Positions 1 through 11,800 of a DNA stretch of 46,869 nucleotides are shown piece by piece. This stretch comes from Copromyces sp. CBS 386.78 (taxonomy: Eukaryota > Ascomycota > Sordariomycetes > Sordariales > Sordariaceae). Where the stretch lies: positions 1 through 46,869 of the forward strand of contig MU839283.1 of assembly GCA_030685235.1 (NCBI GenBank). The letters are read 5' to 3'. Each line of letters starts with the position of its first letter. Positions within the stretch are counted from its first letter, which is position 1. The position numbers were made by a program, and so were the translations under genes. The notes under the pieces were generated by a model. The model did not search any database, was not told where the DNA came from, and saw nothing but the letters and a program-made list of their open reading frames with translations.

Positions 1-110
1 TTTATTTTTATTTTTATTTTTATTTTTATTTTTATTTTTATTTTTATTTTTATTTTTATTTTTATTTTTATTTTTATTTTTATTTTTATTTTTTTATTTA
101 TTTTTTATTT
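1..110. repeat. (TTTTTA)n microsatellite at window start
   Basis: A six-base TTTTTA unit runs almost perfectly to about base 92 and then decays into T-rich sequence. The reverse-complement unit AAAAAT occurs at 23201-23263 at the equivalent place in the middle copy of family P, so this tract is an internal part of that element and not random sequence at a window edge. Confidence 0.97.
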
Positions 111-190
111 TCTAAAGACCTCTTCGGTAATTTTTTTTTAAACTAAGATTTCTCGTTAAATAGAAGGCGCACGGACCTCAAGCCGGGTGC

Positions 191-221
191 AAAATAACCG
201 CCAAGAAATGGCGGTCATTTT
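191..221. repeat. Palindrome 1 of family P
   Basis: An imperfect inverted repeat: AAAATAACCGCC, a spacer of about seven bases, then GGCGGTCATTTT. The same GGCGGTCATTTTGG block recurs at 471-509 (inverted) and at 22994-23030, so it is a conserved subterminal motif of the family. Such motifs often bind the transposase; that role is inference here. Confidence 0.75.
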
Positions 222-313
222 GGTGCCCTTTTTATTTCTAGGGTTAGGTTTATTAGTGAAGAAAAAAACTTGGTCATTTTTAAAATTTGGCTGCCCGCGG
301 CCGCCCGGCTATC

Positions 314-408
314 TACGGTCGCTCACCGCGGTCGCTCACCGCGGTCGCTCACCGCGGTCGCATTCACCGCGGTCGCATTCACCGCGGTCGCATTTACGGT
401 CGCATTCC
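314..408. repeat. GC-rich minisatellite (13/15-bp units)
   Basis: Tandem units of TCGCTCACCGCGG (13 bp, three copies) run into TCGCATTCACCGCGG (15 bp, two copies) plus partial units. The array is specific to copy 1 of family P; the middle copy has unrelated short repeats (CTGCCGGCAACTC-like) at the corresponding place. It keeps CpA sites, so it has largely escaped RIP. Confidence 0.93.
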
Positions 409-470
409 AAAAAAACCTCTTCTTTTCGATTTTTCTCAACAACCAGACCTCGTACCACGATGTAAAAAGT

Positions 471-509
471 ACCAAAATGACCGCATAATTGAGGCGAACA
501 TTTTGACGG
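471..509. repeat. Palindrome 2 of family P
   Basis: ACCAAAATGACCGC, a short AT spacer, then GGCGAACATTTTGACGGT. It corresponds to the near-perfect palindrome at 22994-23030 in the middle copy. Confidence 0.8.
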
Positions 510-790
510 TCTTTTCATTTGGATGCATTTCTTCGTTGAGAAGAGGTGTTGCCGGGAGTGTTTAATGCACGGGCCTCGAGTTTAGCTGAGTTTCCAAATT
601 TCCCGATTAGGACGATAGGCTCCGCAATTAAATGCCCAATAGCCTATTATAGACAGAACCGCCGCTCCTTCCAGTTTCGGCGCTTCGATGGGTGGGCCCA
701 TGGACCACGACCTTTGGTGCGGTTCTTCCATGTCACCTTTGGGCCCGCCCCGATCGAAGCGCCTCCACGTTGGAAGGATGGGCGTTTCAA

Positions 791-1768
791 AAAAATATTT
801 AATTTATTATAGTTAAAAAAATATTTATTAATTATTTTATACTTTTAATAAAAATAAAGGCGAATAGAAATTTCTACGTAGTGAATTAAATTGAAAAGTA
901 TAAATATAAATTAGAATATAAATATTCTCCTTCCTTCGATATTAAATAGCGCTTAAATATTATTACGCCCGAAAAATTTAGTTTTAAAATTATAAAAGCG
1001 ATTATATATTAGTATTTGGGCGAAATCGAAATAATTTAAGCTTAGGAATATAAAGCGGTAAGGACCCGAGAATATAAAGTACAATTGGAAGAAAGGAAAA
1101 AGTTGGCCGAATAGAAGCGTAGGAGAGGAGATCGGTAAAGACGAAGGGAAGTTAGTATTGGATTTATTACTTTTGCAATAAGTTTATAGTATCTATCTCC
1201 TTTTTTTTTAGTGAATTTATAAGGAGGGTTTATTGTAGATTTAAAGGGAAGTTTAATTTAGGGAATTTTTTTATAATTTTTTTCTTTAATTAAAGACTAC
1301 AGGGTTATTAAAGGAGTAAGGTAATTTATTATAAGTAGGAGTAAATTAATTATTTAGTTAGGTACTATTAGTTATAAATTTAAACTTTAAAGATAAAAGG
1401 AGAAAGAATCTCCTTGGAAATTTAGGAAGAGAGATAAATAATTTAGACTAAATAATACTCCTTCTTAGAAGAATATATTCGAATTCTAATCCTAAATTCG
1501 TTTTCCCATACTAAGTTTATTCTTCCTTTACTTCGTAATCCTCTCTTAAGAAGATTAACGTTTAAATTTACTCCTTTAACCTCTTTCGAGGATCCGTTAG
1601 AATATAATACTTTAATATTAATTCTAATCTCTTCTTAAGTAATCGATAATTAGTATATGAGGATTTCCTCGTCTTTATTTTATAGATAGGATTTATTTTA
1701 CAATAAATTTGCTCTCCTCTTTAAAGTATTAATTCTTATAATTTTTATATTAGTTAAATTAGTTTCTC
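791..1768. other. Unassigned RIPed sequence (flank of copy 1 and of element A)
   Basis: About 980 bp of AT-rich sequence with no LTR, TIR or long open frame. A weak coding-like stretch on the plus strand at about 1046-1190 reads as a Glu/Lys/Arg-rich tail with TAG/TAA at likely Gln positions, as in the charged C-termini of many transposon proteins. I do not recognise a family. The last 60 bases (about 1764-1830) are GC-richer and still contain CpA-type sites. Confidence 0.5.
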
Positions 1769-2000
1769 TGTGGTAGGGAGCTGGTCTTTCTTCCTGTGTG
1801 GTGTTTTCTACTCTAGATCAGTACGAGGGAAGAAAGGAAAGAGTATAGAGGTGCGATCGGGAGATAGGCCTTTATAGGATTCGAACTATAAACCCTAGTA
1901 GGTCTATAGCGGGAGGCACAGCCAATTAACTAATAATAGTAATAAGAGTCTTAAAAAGCTACTATTACTAGTATATATAATATAGGCTAACCCTATAATA
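1769..2000 (-). repeat. 3' LTR of element A (reverse orientation)
   Basis: From about 1820 on, this is the reverse complement of the B LTRs, including GATTCGAACTATAA (box-B-like motif) and AGCGGGAGGC. The outer 50 bp (1769-1818) are unlike the other three family LTRs although the total length is the same, 232 bp. The inner LTR end at 2000 reads TATAATA, the RIPed complement of TGTTA. Confidence 0.8.
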
Positions 2001-2009
2001 CTTCTTCGG

Positions 2010-5000
2010 ACTAAAAGAAGCTATATAATCAATTAAAGTTATATAAAATAATAAATAAATTTATTAAACATTTAATTTAACTGTAAAAAACTTTTATAAC
2101 TGCCAACTATAACGATTTCTTCCTCCCTTCGTACTTTACTAGCGGAACCTCCGCTTCTACAGCCGGCTCCTCTTCCAACGACCTCTTCCGCTTCCGCTTT
2201 GCTATTAGTTAATTTAATAGTATTAGAATTTCCGAGTACGCTTCGTAGAATTACCGTATTATTTTAGGGGATATAATTATATTAGAACGCGGCTATTATA
2301 AAGGTTAATAAAATAGTATTTAGACGACGAAATATTTTTAACGACCGTTAACCGTTTTATAATAGCTATCGATTTTAACGAAATCCTATTCTATTAAATC
2401 TTCTTCGTTATTAGTCCTTTTTATATTATGGTTGTAATTTGTACGAACGTCCTTTTTTTATATTTTTAATTATTTTAGAATGTTTACTTCGGCTTAGAAT
2501 TTAATTTTATTAATATAAAAGGTTAGGTTGTACTTTATATTAATAGGGAATTAAAATATAATTTTATAATTATTTATTTTAATAATTTCGAATAAGCTTT
2601 TATAAAGGGGGGTAAACTTTGCGTACGGGCGGCTGGTATTAAAGTTCTTTATATTGAATAAGACTTTATTTCCTACTCTATATTTTAGAGTATCCGTTCG
2701 TTAAATATTAGTATTAGCCTTATATTATTATTAAATTTGTTTTATTTAATTTGTAACGTATTTTAATACCTTTTTAAAATAGTCGGTTACTTTATTAGTT
2801 TTAAAATACTCTATTTACTATTAAACTAATAAATTTGGTAGATATAGCCTTACTAATTCAATATTTATTCGAAGGTAGAAATTATAATTAGTAAAGAAAG
2901 GAAATATTTCTATTATTTTAAAAATTAGGTTATTATTAATAAATTCTATAATTGGGAATTAATTTATTTAATTATTTTATATTTAATTAATATAGAGACG
3001 AAGATATTTCTTTATTTCTATATTAATACGCTCTATTTAGCTCTTAGCAGCTAAGTAGAACGCGGAAGAGGGTTTAAGAGCTATTTTTAAATGGGAGGAT
3101 AAAGTTTTTTAGAATTATAAAATAAATTGGGAATTGTAATTTAATATAATAGAATCCAATAGGTTATAAATACTATAAATCTTTTTAATAAACCGGTTTA
3201 TTAGTTCTTCGGCCGTAAAGTTAATTATAGGAATAAAGTATCGTATTTTTATTAAATAATTAATAATGACGGCTATATATTTAAATTCTTATCTTTAATA
3301 TACGTAAAGTATTAAAGGGGTAATATAATTTACGGAAATATCCTTCTATAATACGAAGGGTACTACTAGCAATTTTAAAAATTTATAAGGGGAGTATTAT
3401 AACGGTTTAAATTTAGTATATAGTAGGCAGGCTTTATAGTAAGCCTTAATAGTATTAAATATCCTTAATTAAAAGAAAGATTAAGAAAGTAACGAATAGG
3501 TTTTTTTACGACCCGGGTAGCTAGTAAATAGCGAATTATATATATAACAAAGGAATTAAAACTAAAGTTTAGTATTATTAAAGTCGATAATAATAGTACT
3601 TCAAAAATATATTCGTCCTTATATTACTTTATATTTAGTGAAAATTATTTTTTTTAAATAATTTTTTATTTTTTTAAATTATATACGGCGACCGGGGTCC
3701 GATAAGTAAGCGAATAAATCTTATAAAAATACCGATTTTTTATAATTTTTTATAATTAAATTATTAGTAAATTTATTATTTAATATATTTAAATTATAAA
3801 TATATTCGGTTCCGATGTTAATAACTTCTTTTTTACTTTTTAAAACGAAAATTCTATTAACAAAAATATTGTAATCGAATAAAACCTTATTTTTAGTTAA
3901 TAGCTATTTATTAGCTTTATCCTTAGATAAGTCTTCTAATTTCCTATTTAAAGTATTAGGGCGTATTTATAACGAACCCGGCCGGTATTTAATTATAAAA
4001 TTAAATTAGGAGAGAAATTAGGACTACTATATATATTAGGGGGTAAGCTACTTATTAATAATAAAGGACTTTAAATTCTTGTAATTTATAAGGACTTTAA
4101 ATAGTTATTATATTCCTTCTAATTCGGAACGCTACTGGTCTAATACTTTAATAATAATAAGCAATTCTTTATTATAAATATTATAATTATATTTAATTAA
4201 AGAATATTATTAGTTGAAGTAGGCGACGGGGCGAAGGATATTATTATTATTATACTATAATAATATACTATTATAAGCCTAATTGGAGGTATTTATTTTT
4301 ATAACAGTCTATTTAGACTAATTGTAAATACGAAGAACGGGTCCGTTATTAAAAGTTTTTTTAAATATTTTGAAAGATTTCTAATATTATTTATCTTATT
4401 CCTATCCCGCTATTTTCTTAATTAATTCGTATAATAGGCCGGCGATAATAGGAAAATACTTAATAAAATAACAATAGAAATTAGCGAATCTTAAGAAGCG
4501 TTAGAACAATTTCCTAAACTTTAAAACTTCCTATATTATAATTATAAAGATTTTTTCTAAATTTATTTTAAGACTACTTAGGGTAATAATAAGATTTAAA
4601 TATTTAATTCGCTATATATAGAATTCGTATTTATTAATATTAATTTAGAGTCTTATTTTAATTATCCTTTATAAGACCTCCTTAACGTATCTTTTATACT
4701 CTTCTTCGATATTAGAATAAATTAAAATATTATTAAAATAGGTAATAGTATAAATATTAAAAATATTATATAAAACGTTGTTAATATAATTTTGAAAAGT
4801 TCCCGGTATACTTTATAAACCGAATGGATATACAATAGATTCGTAGAGGTTAAAACGGGTAATAAAAGCAGTAAACTATTTATATGCTTTTTTAATATAA
4901 ATCCTATTGAATATAGCGATAATATTGAATTTCGTAAAGATTTTAGCCTTATAAATTATATTAAAAGTCTCTTTAATTAGCGGTAACGGATAATATATCT

Positions 5001-6675
5001 TTATTATAACATTATTAATATTATAGTAATTTACGTAAATACGGACTCCGCCTCTGGGTTTTTTAATTAGTAAGAAGGGGGAAGCGGCCGTAAATTATAA
5101 TAACCGGATAAATTTCTTCTTTAAATTATTATTAATTTATTTTTTAATAACAATAATTTTTATAAGTAATATATATTATAACTATACGTTAGGAAGTTAC
5201 TCTCTTAACTATAATTTAATTTTATAATTATATAAATAATAAGGAAGGATTTCTTCTGCTAGCGAGGGTAGGAAAGCGGCGATTTCGTTAATATATTTCC
5301 GTCCTTCGGAACGGTTTAAAATTTCGATAATCTTTTCCTTGGTCTTTAATAATCGGTTTACTTTATTAAGAAATTTTTTTATATCTTCTTCGTCGACCTT
5401 TATTAAATATATTTATTAGAGGATTTCTTCGTATACGGGCGTATCGGTTTCGAAATTTCCAGTAAAGTTAATTACTTTAGCAAAGATTACGGCCTCTCGG
5501 GTATCTTCTAAAATATAAATATTAGTTATTTCGTTAATAAAATTATAAAGCGTAGGGGGTAAACTTTCTTTATACTTCTTTTTATCGCTTTTTATAATAT
5601 TATTAATTATTTCTTCGGTTAAATTTAGATTTTAAAAATCCGCTATAGCCGCTAACCTTTCGATTTTAATATAATTCGTAATATACGGCTATAACTACTC
5701 CTTTTCGTAAATAAAATTGAATATAGCTACGTTAAATATTTGAATATTATTAAAATTAAATTTATAATTGGGCTTACAAAAATAACGGTATTAGGGGCAA
5801 TTTACGCTAGTTAAGATATAGCGGCCATTTATATATATATAAGGCTTATAGAGCGCGGGGCTTTTAATTTTAATAAAGAAAGCGGCGGTATTAGTAATAA
5901 TAATTTTAAATTTAGTTTTCCGGGCTATTAACGTTTTAATAGGGGCGGGGATTATATAGTAGCCGGTTTTAAAATCGATTTTAGGTTTAATAATAGTAGG
6001 AAGGAATTCGGGAGCGGATAAAGGTTTTAGAATAAGCTCCGCCATAATTTTCTTAATTTTCTTTTTCTTAATAGCTAGAGGGTAAAACTCGGTCTCTTCC
6101 TTTTTAATAATTAAAGAGGGAAATTCGGTTTCTTCCTTCTTAATTAGCAGGACGGGTATTTAGCAGACGGAAGCTACCGAAACCCGGTTAATAAGGACTT
6201 TAAATATTATTATTTAATATTTAGGGAAGTCTATTAGTAAATAGCGGCTTGAGTAGGCAGTATAATTAAAATATATATTATATTATTTGTAATCGATTTT
6301 TGGCCGATAGTATTATATTTATAAGAAGCCTAAGATAATTAGGTATTTCTTAGAAATATTATAAATTAAAAAGGTGATAATTTCTTCGTAATAGCTAATT
6401 TGGAATTTGGTTATTATTCTTTTAAAAATAATACTTTTAATTACTCTATTAGTAAAAACGAATTTCTTCGCTTTTAATAATTAGAAACGGGGAAGGTTAT
6501 TCTTAATAATAAAGGAATAATTAATAAATACGAAAATAGAATAACCGCTATTAATAAAGGTAATATAATAATCTTTATACGAATAGGTTATAATATAAAA
6601 GGATAAGAGTATTAAATTTGGGGAAGTAAAATTATTTAATAATTAAATTTTAATTTCCTTTAAAACCTCTAATTC
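2010..6675 (-). pseudogene. pol of element A (protease, RT, RNase H, integrase), RIP-inactivated
   Basis: Read on the minus strand from 6675 down to about 2100, this matches the B pol frame throughout. The protease motif near 6545-6560 reads N-S-G where D-S-G is expected. The longest uninterrupted piece is 5791-6045, 84 codons that align with B 9481-9740 between protease and RT. Further down are the RT core (about 5100-4550), RNase H (about 4330-4080), integrase (about 3900-2700) and a Glu/Lys/Arg-rich C-terminal tail at 2100-2220. Gag-Pol of such elements makes the virus-like particle and copies and inserts the element. Stop codons and D-to-N changes are of RIP type. No function is possible. 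Confidence 0.85.
6671..6675. repeat. Target-site duplication of element B (left)
   Basis: AATTC directly before the 5' LTR; the same five bases follow the 3' LTR at 13800-13804. The sequence on both sides is continuous element A pol/gag linker. Confidence 0.95.
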
Positions 6676-6908
6676 TATCACAGGGTTAGCCTGTGTTGCA
6701 TGTGCTGGTGACAGTAGCTCTCTGAGACTACTATTACCATTTCGGTTAATTGGCTGCGGCCTCCCGCCATAGACCCACTAATTTATAGTTCGAATCCTAT
6801 AAAAGCCTATCTCCCGAACGTACCTCTATACTTCTCTTCCTTTCCTCTCCTTGTACAATTACGCATATTTTATATTAATACTTAACCTCTCGCCCTCTAC
6901 CCGTAATA
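6676..6908 (+). repeat. 5' LTR of element B
   Basis: 233 bp, from TATCACAGGG (RIPed TGTCACAGGG) to CCCGTAATA. It opens with a hairpin, CACAGG-GTTAG-CCTGTG. The left third is much less RIPed than in the 3' LTR, for example CCTGTGTTGCATGTGCTGG against TTTGTGTTATATATGCTAG. Confidence 0.97.
6785..6812 (+). promoter_or_regulatory. TATA-like box and box-B-like motif in the B LTR
   Basis: Inside the LTR a TATAGTTCGAATCCTATA segment combines a tRNA T-arm-like stem-loop (TATAG / CTATA stems around TTCGAATC) with a following TATAAAAG. TATAAAAG is a credible pol II TATA box for LTR transcription. GTTCGAATCC matches the pol III box B consensus. Both are kept in all four LTRs of A and B. Neither role is proven by sequence alone. 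Confidence 0.5.
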
Positions 6909-7450
6909 GTTAATTACACTTTTTAACTATTGCGTTTATAGTACAAACCTATTTTTTATTACAATTATTTTTCGATTGTACGCATATAAGGATCGCTTCG
7001 TTACGAATTATTAAACCTAATACCCCCCCCCCCTTAAATATCGATAGTCGTAATTACAATAATTATTTAATTAAAATTCTTAAACTTCTTTTTACTAGTA
7101 CGTAAAGGAAGGTATTCTTTATTTAATAGATAAGGGATCGCTTCGTTTCGACTGCCTTAAATAGTCTTAGTAACGGACTTTCTTTTTAAATAGTCCCTAG
7201 CGAAGACCGTTTTTTTATTTTATATTTTATAATAATAATCCCGCTTTTTTCTCCCCTAATAATAGTATTAGTAGCGGTAATCTTACTAATTTTTTTATTT
7301 TTATTTTTAGTAACCCGTTTAATTTAGAATCGTTATATTCCGTTATTAATATTTTTAATAGCGAATTCAATATTACAATTTATCGCGTTGCACTTTTCGA
7401 ACTTCCTTAATTTGTAATTATAATTTTTGTTAATTTTTTTAAAGGTTTCG
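6909..7450 (+). other. Leader of element B (primer-binding region, untranslated)
   Basis: Follows the LTR with GTTAATTACACTTTTT, where a primer-binding site is expected. No standard TGG-starting tRNA match survives, so the primer cannot be named. A run of 11 C at 7023-7033 is conserved as G8 in element A (about 23967). The reverse complement of this leader is found at 23850-24087. Confidence 0.7.
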
Positions 7451-8790
7451 ATTAAGAAGAAGGTCTCCCTATCCTACGCAAATATTTCGAAGTAGCCTCT
7501 CTTTTCTTTTAAGCTCCCGCTTTTTAATCTATTATTATACTTCTGGGTCGCCTTTATTATATTAATTTCAAATATTATAACGATTTCGAAAATAATTTTT
7601 AGCGTTCTAAGGAGGAGTTTAAAATTGCCCGTTAAGTAACTAATAACGCTTAATTTAATTTCGATTAAAAGAATTTCGATTATATTAATTTTAAGTCCGC
7701 TTATAATATTTTAATTACGGAATATAATACCCTTAAAAAGAATATTATTATAGCTAACCCTACGAATAAAATATTTTTCCGCTAGATAGTAGAAAACCCG
7801 CTTATTTTTATTAGTAAAGAGAATATTAGTACTACCTATAAGTATAAAATCTTTAAAGCTTAGCGCTTTTATATTTTATTCTAATAAAAGTACGATTTGT
7901 TATTTTATATTAATAAGGACGTTAAAATTATTTATATAATTATATTATTCGGTCTAGAGATTTTTTCTAATATTTAGGACGACTTGGACGTTATTTAGAA
8001 TAGTGGCAATAAAGATACTTAGCGTTAGAAGATTAGTATTAAATTTATAGAATATTTTATTATTCGTTTTTAAAATATTAATTTCAAAATAAATGCTAAT
8101 TACCGTCTTAAAGAGTTGTATATAAAGAACTTATTATTCGTAGAATTCGAATTTAAATTAATTAACCTTATAAATTTATATAGTTTCGACGATTCGATAA
8201 AGGTTTATTACCTTCGTAATAAAATTAATAAGCGTTTCCGTAATATATTAATATATTACGACCTTCCTAACGCCGACGATTTTAAAAAGTAATTAGATAT
8301 TTATCGTATTATAGCTGGCAATTTTAAAGACGCCGACTATTATTATAAGATAAATATTTATATTTTAGGTACTAGCAATTCGAATAATAATAATAATAAT
8401 ACTACTTTTAGAGGCGGCGGAAGTTTTAATTCCTATAATACTAATAAAGTTTTTATTAGTTAGGGAGGAAATAAAATAGATTTCGACGCTATCGATTTTA
8501 TAGTTTTTATTTATAAAGATATTTTCGATTAATATTTTCGTAATAGCTTCTACTATTATTACAGTAAGCCTAGCTATATCGTTTACAATTATACTACGTT
8601 AATTAATTATAGTTTTTAGAGCCCCTAGTACTCTACTAGTAAAAAGACGAAGAAGAATAAAGGTTGTAGTAAAGGTCGTAATTAAAAATAGGTTTACGCT
8701 ACTAATATTGCTCTAATTACCCCGGTTACCTTAGTTGCCCCCGCCGAACCCGCTACTAATAATAAATATTATAATAATTAAAAAAACGCT
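7450..8790 (+). pseudogene. gag of element B, RIP-inactivated
   Basis: A reading frame interrupted only by TAG/TAA is visible from about 7580, with an N-terminal capsid-like part, a Gly/Asn-rich linker at about 8370-8470 and a degenerate zinc knuckle at about 8549-8600. The knuckle keeps its spacing (C-x2-C-x4-H-x4-C), but every expected Cys and the His now read Tyr (FYYYYSKPSYIVYNYTT), the change expected from TGC/TGT to TAC/TAT and CAT to TAT. Gag would package element RNA into particles. The start codon is not identifiable because RIP turns ATG into ATA. The same gag in A is at 13805-15042 and 22378-22656 on the minus strand. Confidence 0.8.
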
Positions 8791-8899
8791 TAATTTCTAT
8801 ATATAATTGTATATAGAGGTTTGGCCGGGTTATATTTAAGAGATAAATTTTAAATTCTATAGAGTTAAAGGTTTTAGAGGAAATTAAAATTTAATTATT

Positions 8900-11800
8900 A
8901 AATAGTTCTACTTCCTTAAATTTAATATTTTTATCCTTTTATATTATAACCCGTTCGTATAAAAATTATTGTATTACCTTTATTAATAACGGTTATTCCA
9001 TTTTCGCGTTTATTAATTGCTCTTTTATTATTAAAAATAATTTTCCCCGTTTCCAATTATTAAAAGCGAAGAAGTTTATTCTTATTAATAGAGTAATTAA
9101 GGGTATTATTTTTGAAGGGGTAATAATTAAATTCCGGATCGGCTATTACAAAGAGATTATTACCTTCTTAGTTTATAATATTTTTAAGAAGTACTTAATT
9201 ATTTTAAGCTTTTTATAAATATAATATTATCGGTTAGAAATTAACTACGAATAGTATAATATATACTTTAACTATACCGCCTATCGAAACCGCTATTTAC
9301 TAGCGGATTTCCTTAAATATTAGACGGCAGCGCTTAAAGCCCTTACTAATTGGGTTTCGGTAGTTTCCGTTTACTAAACCCTTCTCCCGCTAATTAAGAA
9401 GGAAGAAATTAAGTCTCCTTCTCTAGCTATTAAAAAGGAGGAATTTTGCTCTTTAATTATTAAGAAAGAGAAGATTAAAAAGATTGCGGCGGAACCTATT
9501 TTAGAGCCTTTGTCCGCTTTTAAATTCCTATATACTATTACTGAATTTATTCCGGAAATCGATTTTAAGACTAATTACCATACGGTCCCCGCTCTTATTT
9601 AAGCGCTAGTAGCCTAAAGGGTTAAATTTAAAATTATTATTACTAGTACTACTATTCTCTTTATTAAAATTAAAAGTCCTACACTTTACGAACTTTATAT
9701 CCGTATAAATAATTACCGTATTTTAATTAGTACACGTCGCTCTTAACTTTAATACCGCTATTTTTATAATTCCAATTATAAATTCGACCCTAATAATATT
9801 AGAGTATTTAATATAGCTGCGTTTAATTTTATTTACGAAAAATAGTAATTACAATTATACGTTACAAATTACGCCAAAATTAAGAAATTGGCGGCTATAG
9901 CGGATTTTTAGGATTTGGATTTAACTAAAGAAATAATTAATAATATTATAGAAGGTAATAGAAGGAAGTATAAGGAAAGTTTACCCCCTACATTCTATAA
10001 TTTTATTAATAAAATAATTAGTATTTATATTTTAGAAGATACTTATAAGGTTATAATCCTAATTAAAGCGGTTAACCTTACTAGAAACCTCGAAACCGAC
10101 GCGCCCGTATACGAGGAAATTATTCGATAGATATATTTAATTAAGGTCAACGAGGAGGATATAAAGAAGTTTTTCAATAAAGTAGATTGGCTATTAAAAA
10201 TTAAGGAAGAGATTATCGAAATTTTAAATTATTCTAAGGGATAGAAGTATATTAGCGAGGTCGCCGCTTTTTTACATTCGCTAGCGGAGGAGATCCCTCC
10301 TTATTGTTCGTACGATTATAAAATCGAATTATAATTAAGAGAGTAACCTCTTAGCGTATAGCTACGCTGCGTATTATTTATAGAAGTGGTTATTATTAAA
10401 AAATAGATCGATAATAATTTGAAGAAGAAGTTTATCCGATTATTATAATTTACGGCCGCTTCCTCCCTTTTACTAATTAAGAAACCCGGAGGCGGAGTCC
10501 GTATTTATATAGATTACCGTAGTATTAATAACGTTATAATAAAAATATATTATCCGCTGCCGTTAATTAAAGAAACTTTTAATATTATCTATAAAGTAAA
10601 GATTTTTACGAAATTCAATATTATTGCTATATTTAATAGGATTCGTATTAAGGAGGGGTATAAATAGTTTACTGCCTTTATTACCCGTTTTAGCCTTTAC
10701 GAATTTATTATATACTTTTTCGGTTTATAAAGCGCGTTAGGAACCTTTTAAAATTATATTAATAATATTTTATATAATATTTTCGACGTTTACGCTACCG
10801 TTTATTTCGATAATATTTTAATTTATTCCAATAATAAAGAAGAATATAAAGAATATATTAGGGAGGTTTTATAAAGGATAATTAAAATATAGTTCTAAAT
10901 TGATATTAATAAGTACGAATTCTATACGTAGCGAATTAAATATTTAGGTCTTATTATTACCTTAAACGGTCTTAAAATAGATTTAAAGAAGGTTTTTATA
11001 ATTATAATATAGGAAGCTCCGGATTCTAAGAGGTCGCTTTAACGCTTTTTAAAATTCGCCAATTTTTACTATTATTTTATTAAGTATTTTTTTATTATCG
11101 CCGGCCCGCTATACGAATTAATTGAAAAAACGGCGGAAAAAAAATAAGATAAGTAGTATTAAAATTTTTTCGAAGTATTTAAGAAGGCTTTTAATAGCGG
11201 ACCCGTTCTTTATATTTACAATTAATTTAAATAAACTATTATAGAAATAGACGCCTCTAATTGGGCTTATAGCAATACGTTATTATAATATAATAACGAT
11301 AATATCTTTTACCCTATCGCCTACTTTAATTAGCGGTACTCTTTAATTGAATATAATTATAATATTTACAATAAAGAATTGTTTACTATTATTAAAGTAT
11401 TAGAGGAGTAGCGCCCTGAATTGGAAGGAGTATAGTAATTATTTGAGGTCTTTACGGATTATAAGAATTTAAAGTCCTTTACCGTTAATAAGTAATTTAC
11501 CTTTTAATATATATAATAGTCCTAATTTCTTTCTCGGTTTAATTTTACAATTAAATATAGGCCGGGTTCGTTGTAAATACGCCCAAACGCCCTAAGTAAA
11601 AAATTAAAAGACTTGCCTAAAGACAAAGCTAATAAATAATTATTAATTAGGAATAAAGTTTTATTCGATTATAATATTTTCGTTAACGGAACTTTCGTTT
11701 TAAAGAGTAGAAAAGAGGTTATTAACGTTGTGACTAAATATATTTACAATTTAGAGGTAATAAATAATAAATTTACTAACGATTTAATTACAGAGAATTA

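Larger units (their letters stand above)
1..790 (-). mobile_element. Family P TIR-type element, copy 1 (partial, cut by window start)
   Basis: The reverse complement of this stretch aligns with 22657-23263. Shared landmarks are the hexamer tract, the block reading TCGATTTTTCTCAACAACCA, the palindromic ACCAAAATGACCGC blocks, and the block GACCTTTGGTGCGG near 690-712. The inner end is near 790 (GGGCGTTTCAAAA), matching the TTGAAA end of the middle copy. This copy differs from the middle one by real divergence and by a GC-rich minisatellite at 314-408, not only by transitions. No transposase is visible; the short open frames here fall in repeats or non-coding sequence. It is probably a non-autonomous DNA element. 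The boundary at 790 is accurate to about 10 bp. Confidence 0.75.

Noticed and set aside
187..565. Several overlapping short open frames on both strands
   Set aside because: They read the 13/15-bp minisatellite in different frames; no start context or family match.
6770..6830. Possible tRNA gene in the B LTR
   Set aside because: Only the T-arm-like part forms; no matching acceptor stem or proper D-arm is present in any of the four LTRs.
6909..6930. Primer-binding site matching a named tRNA
   Set aside because: After RIP no TGG-starting complement to a known tRNA 3' end is left in B, C, D or E; naming a tRNA would be a guess.
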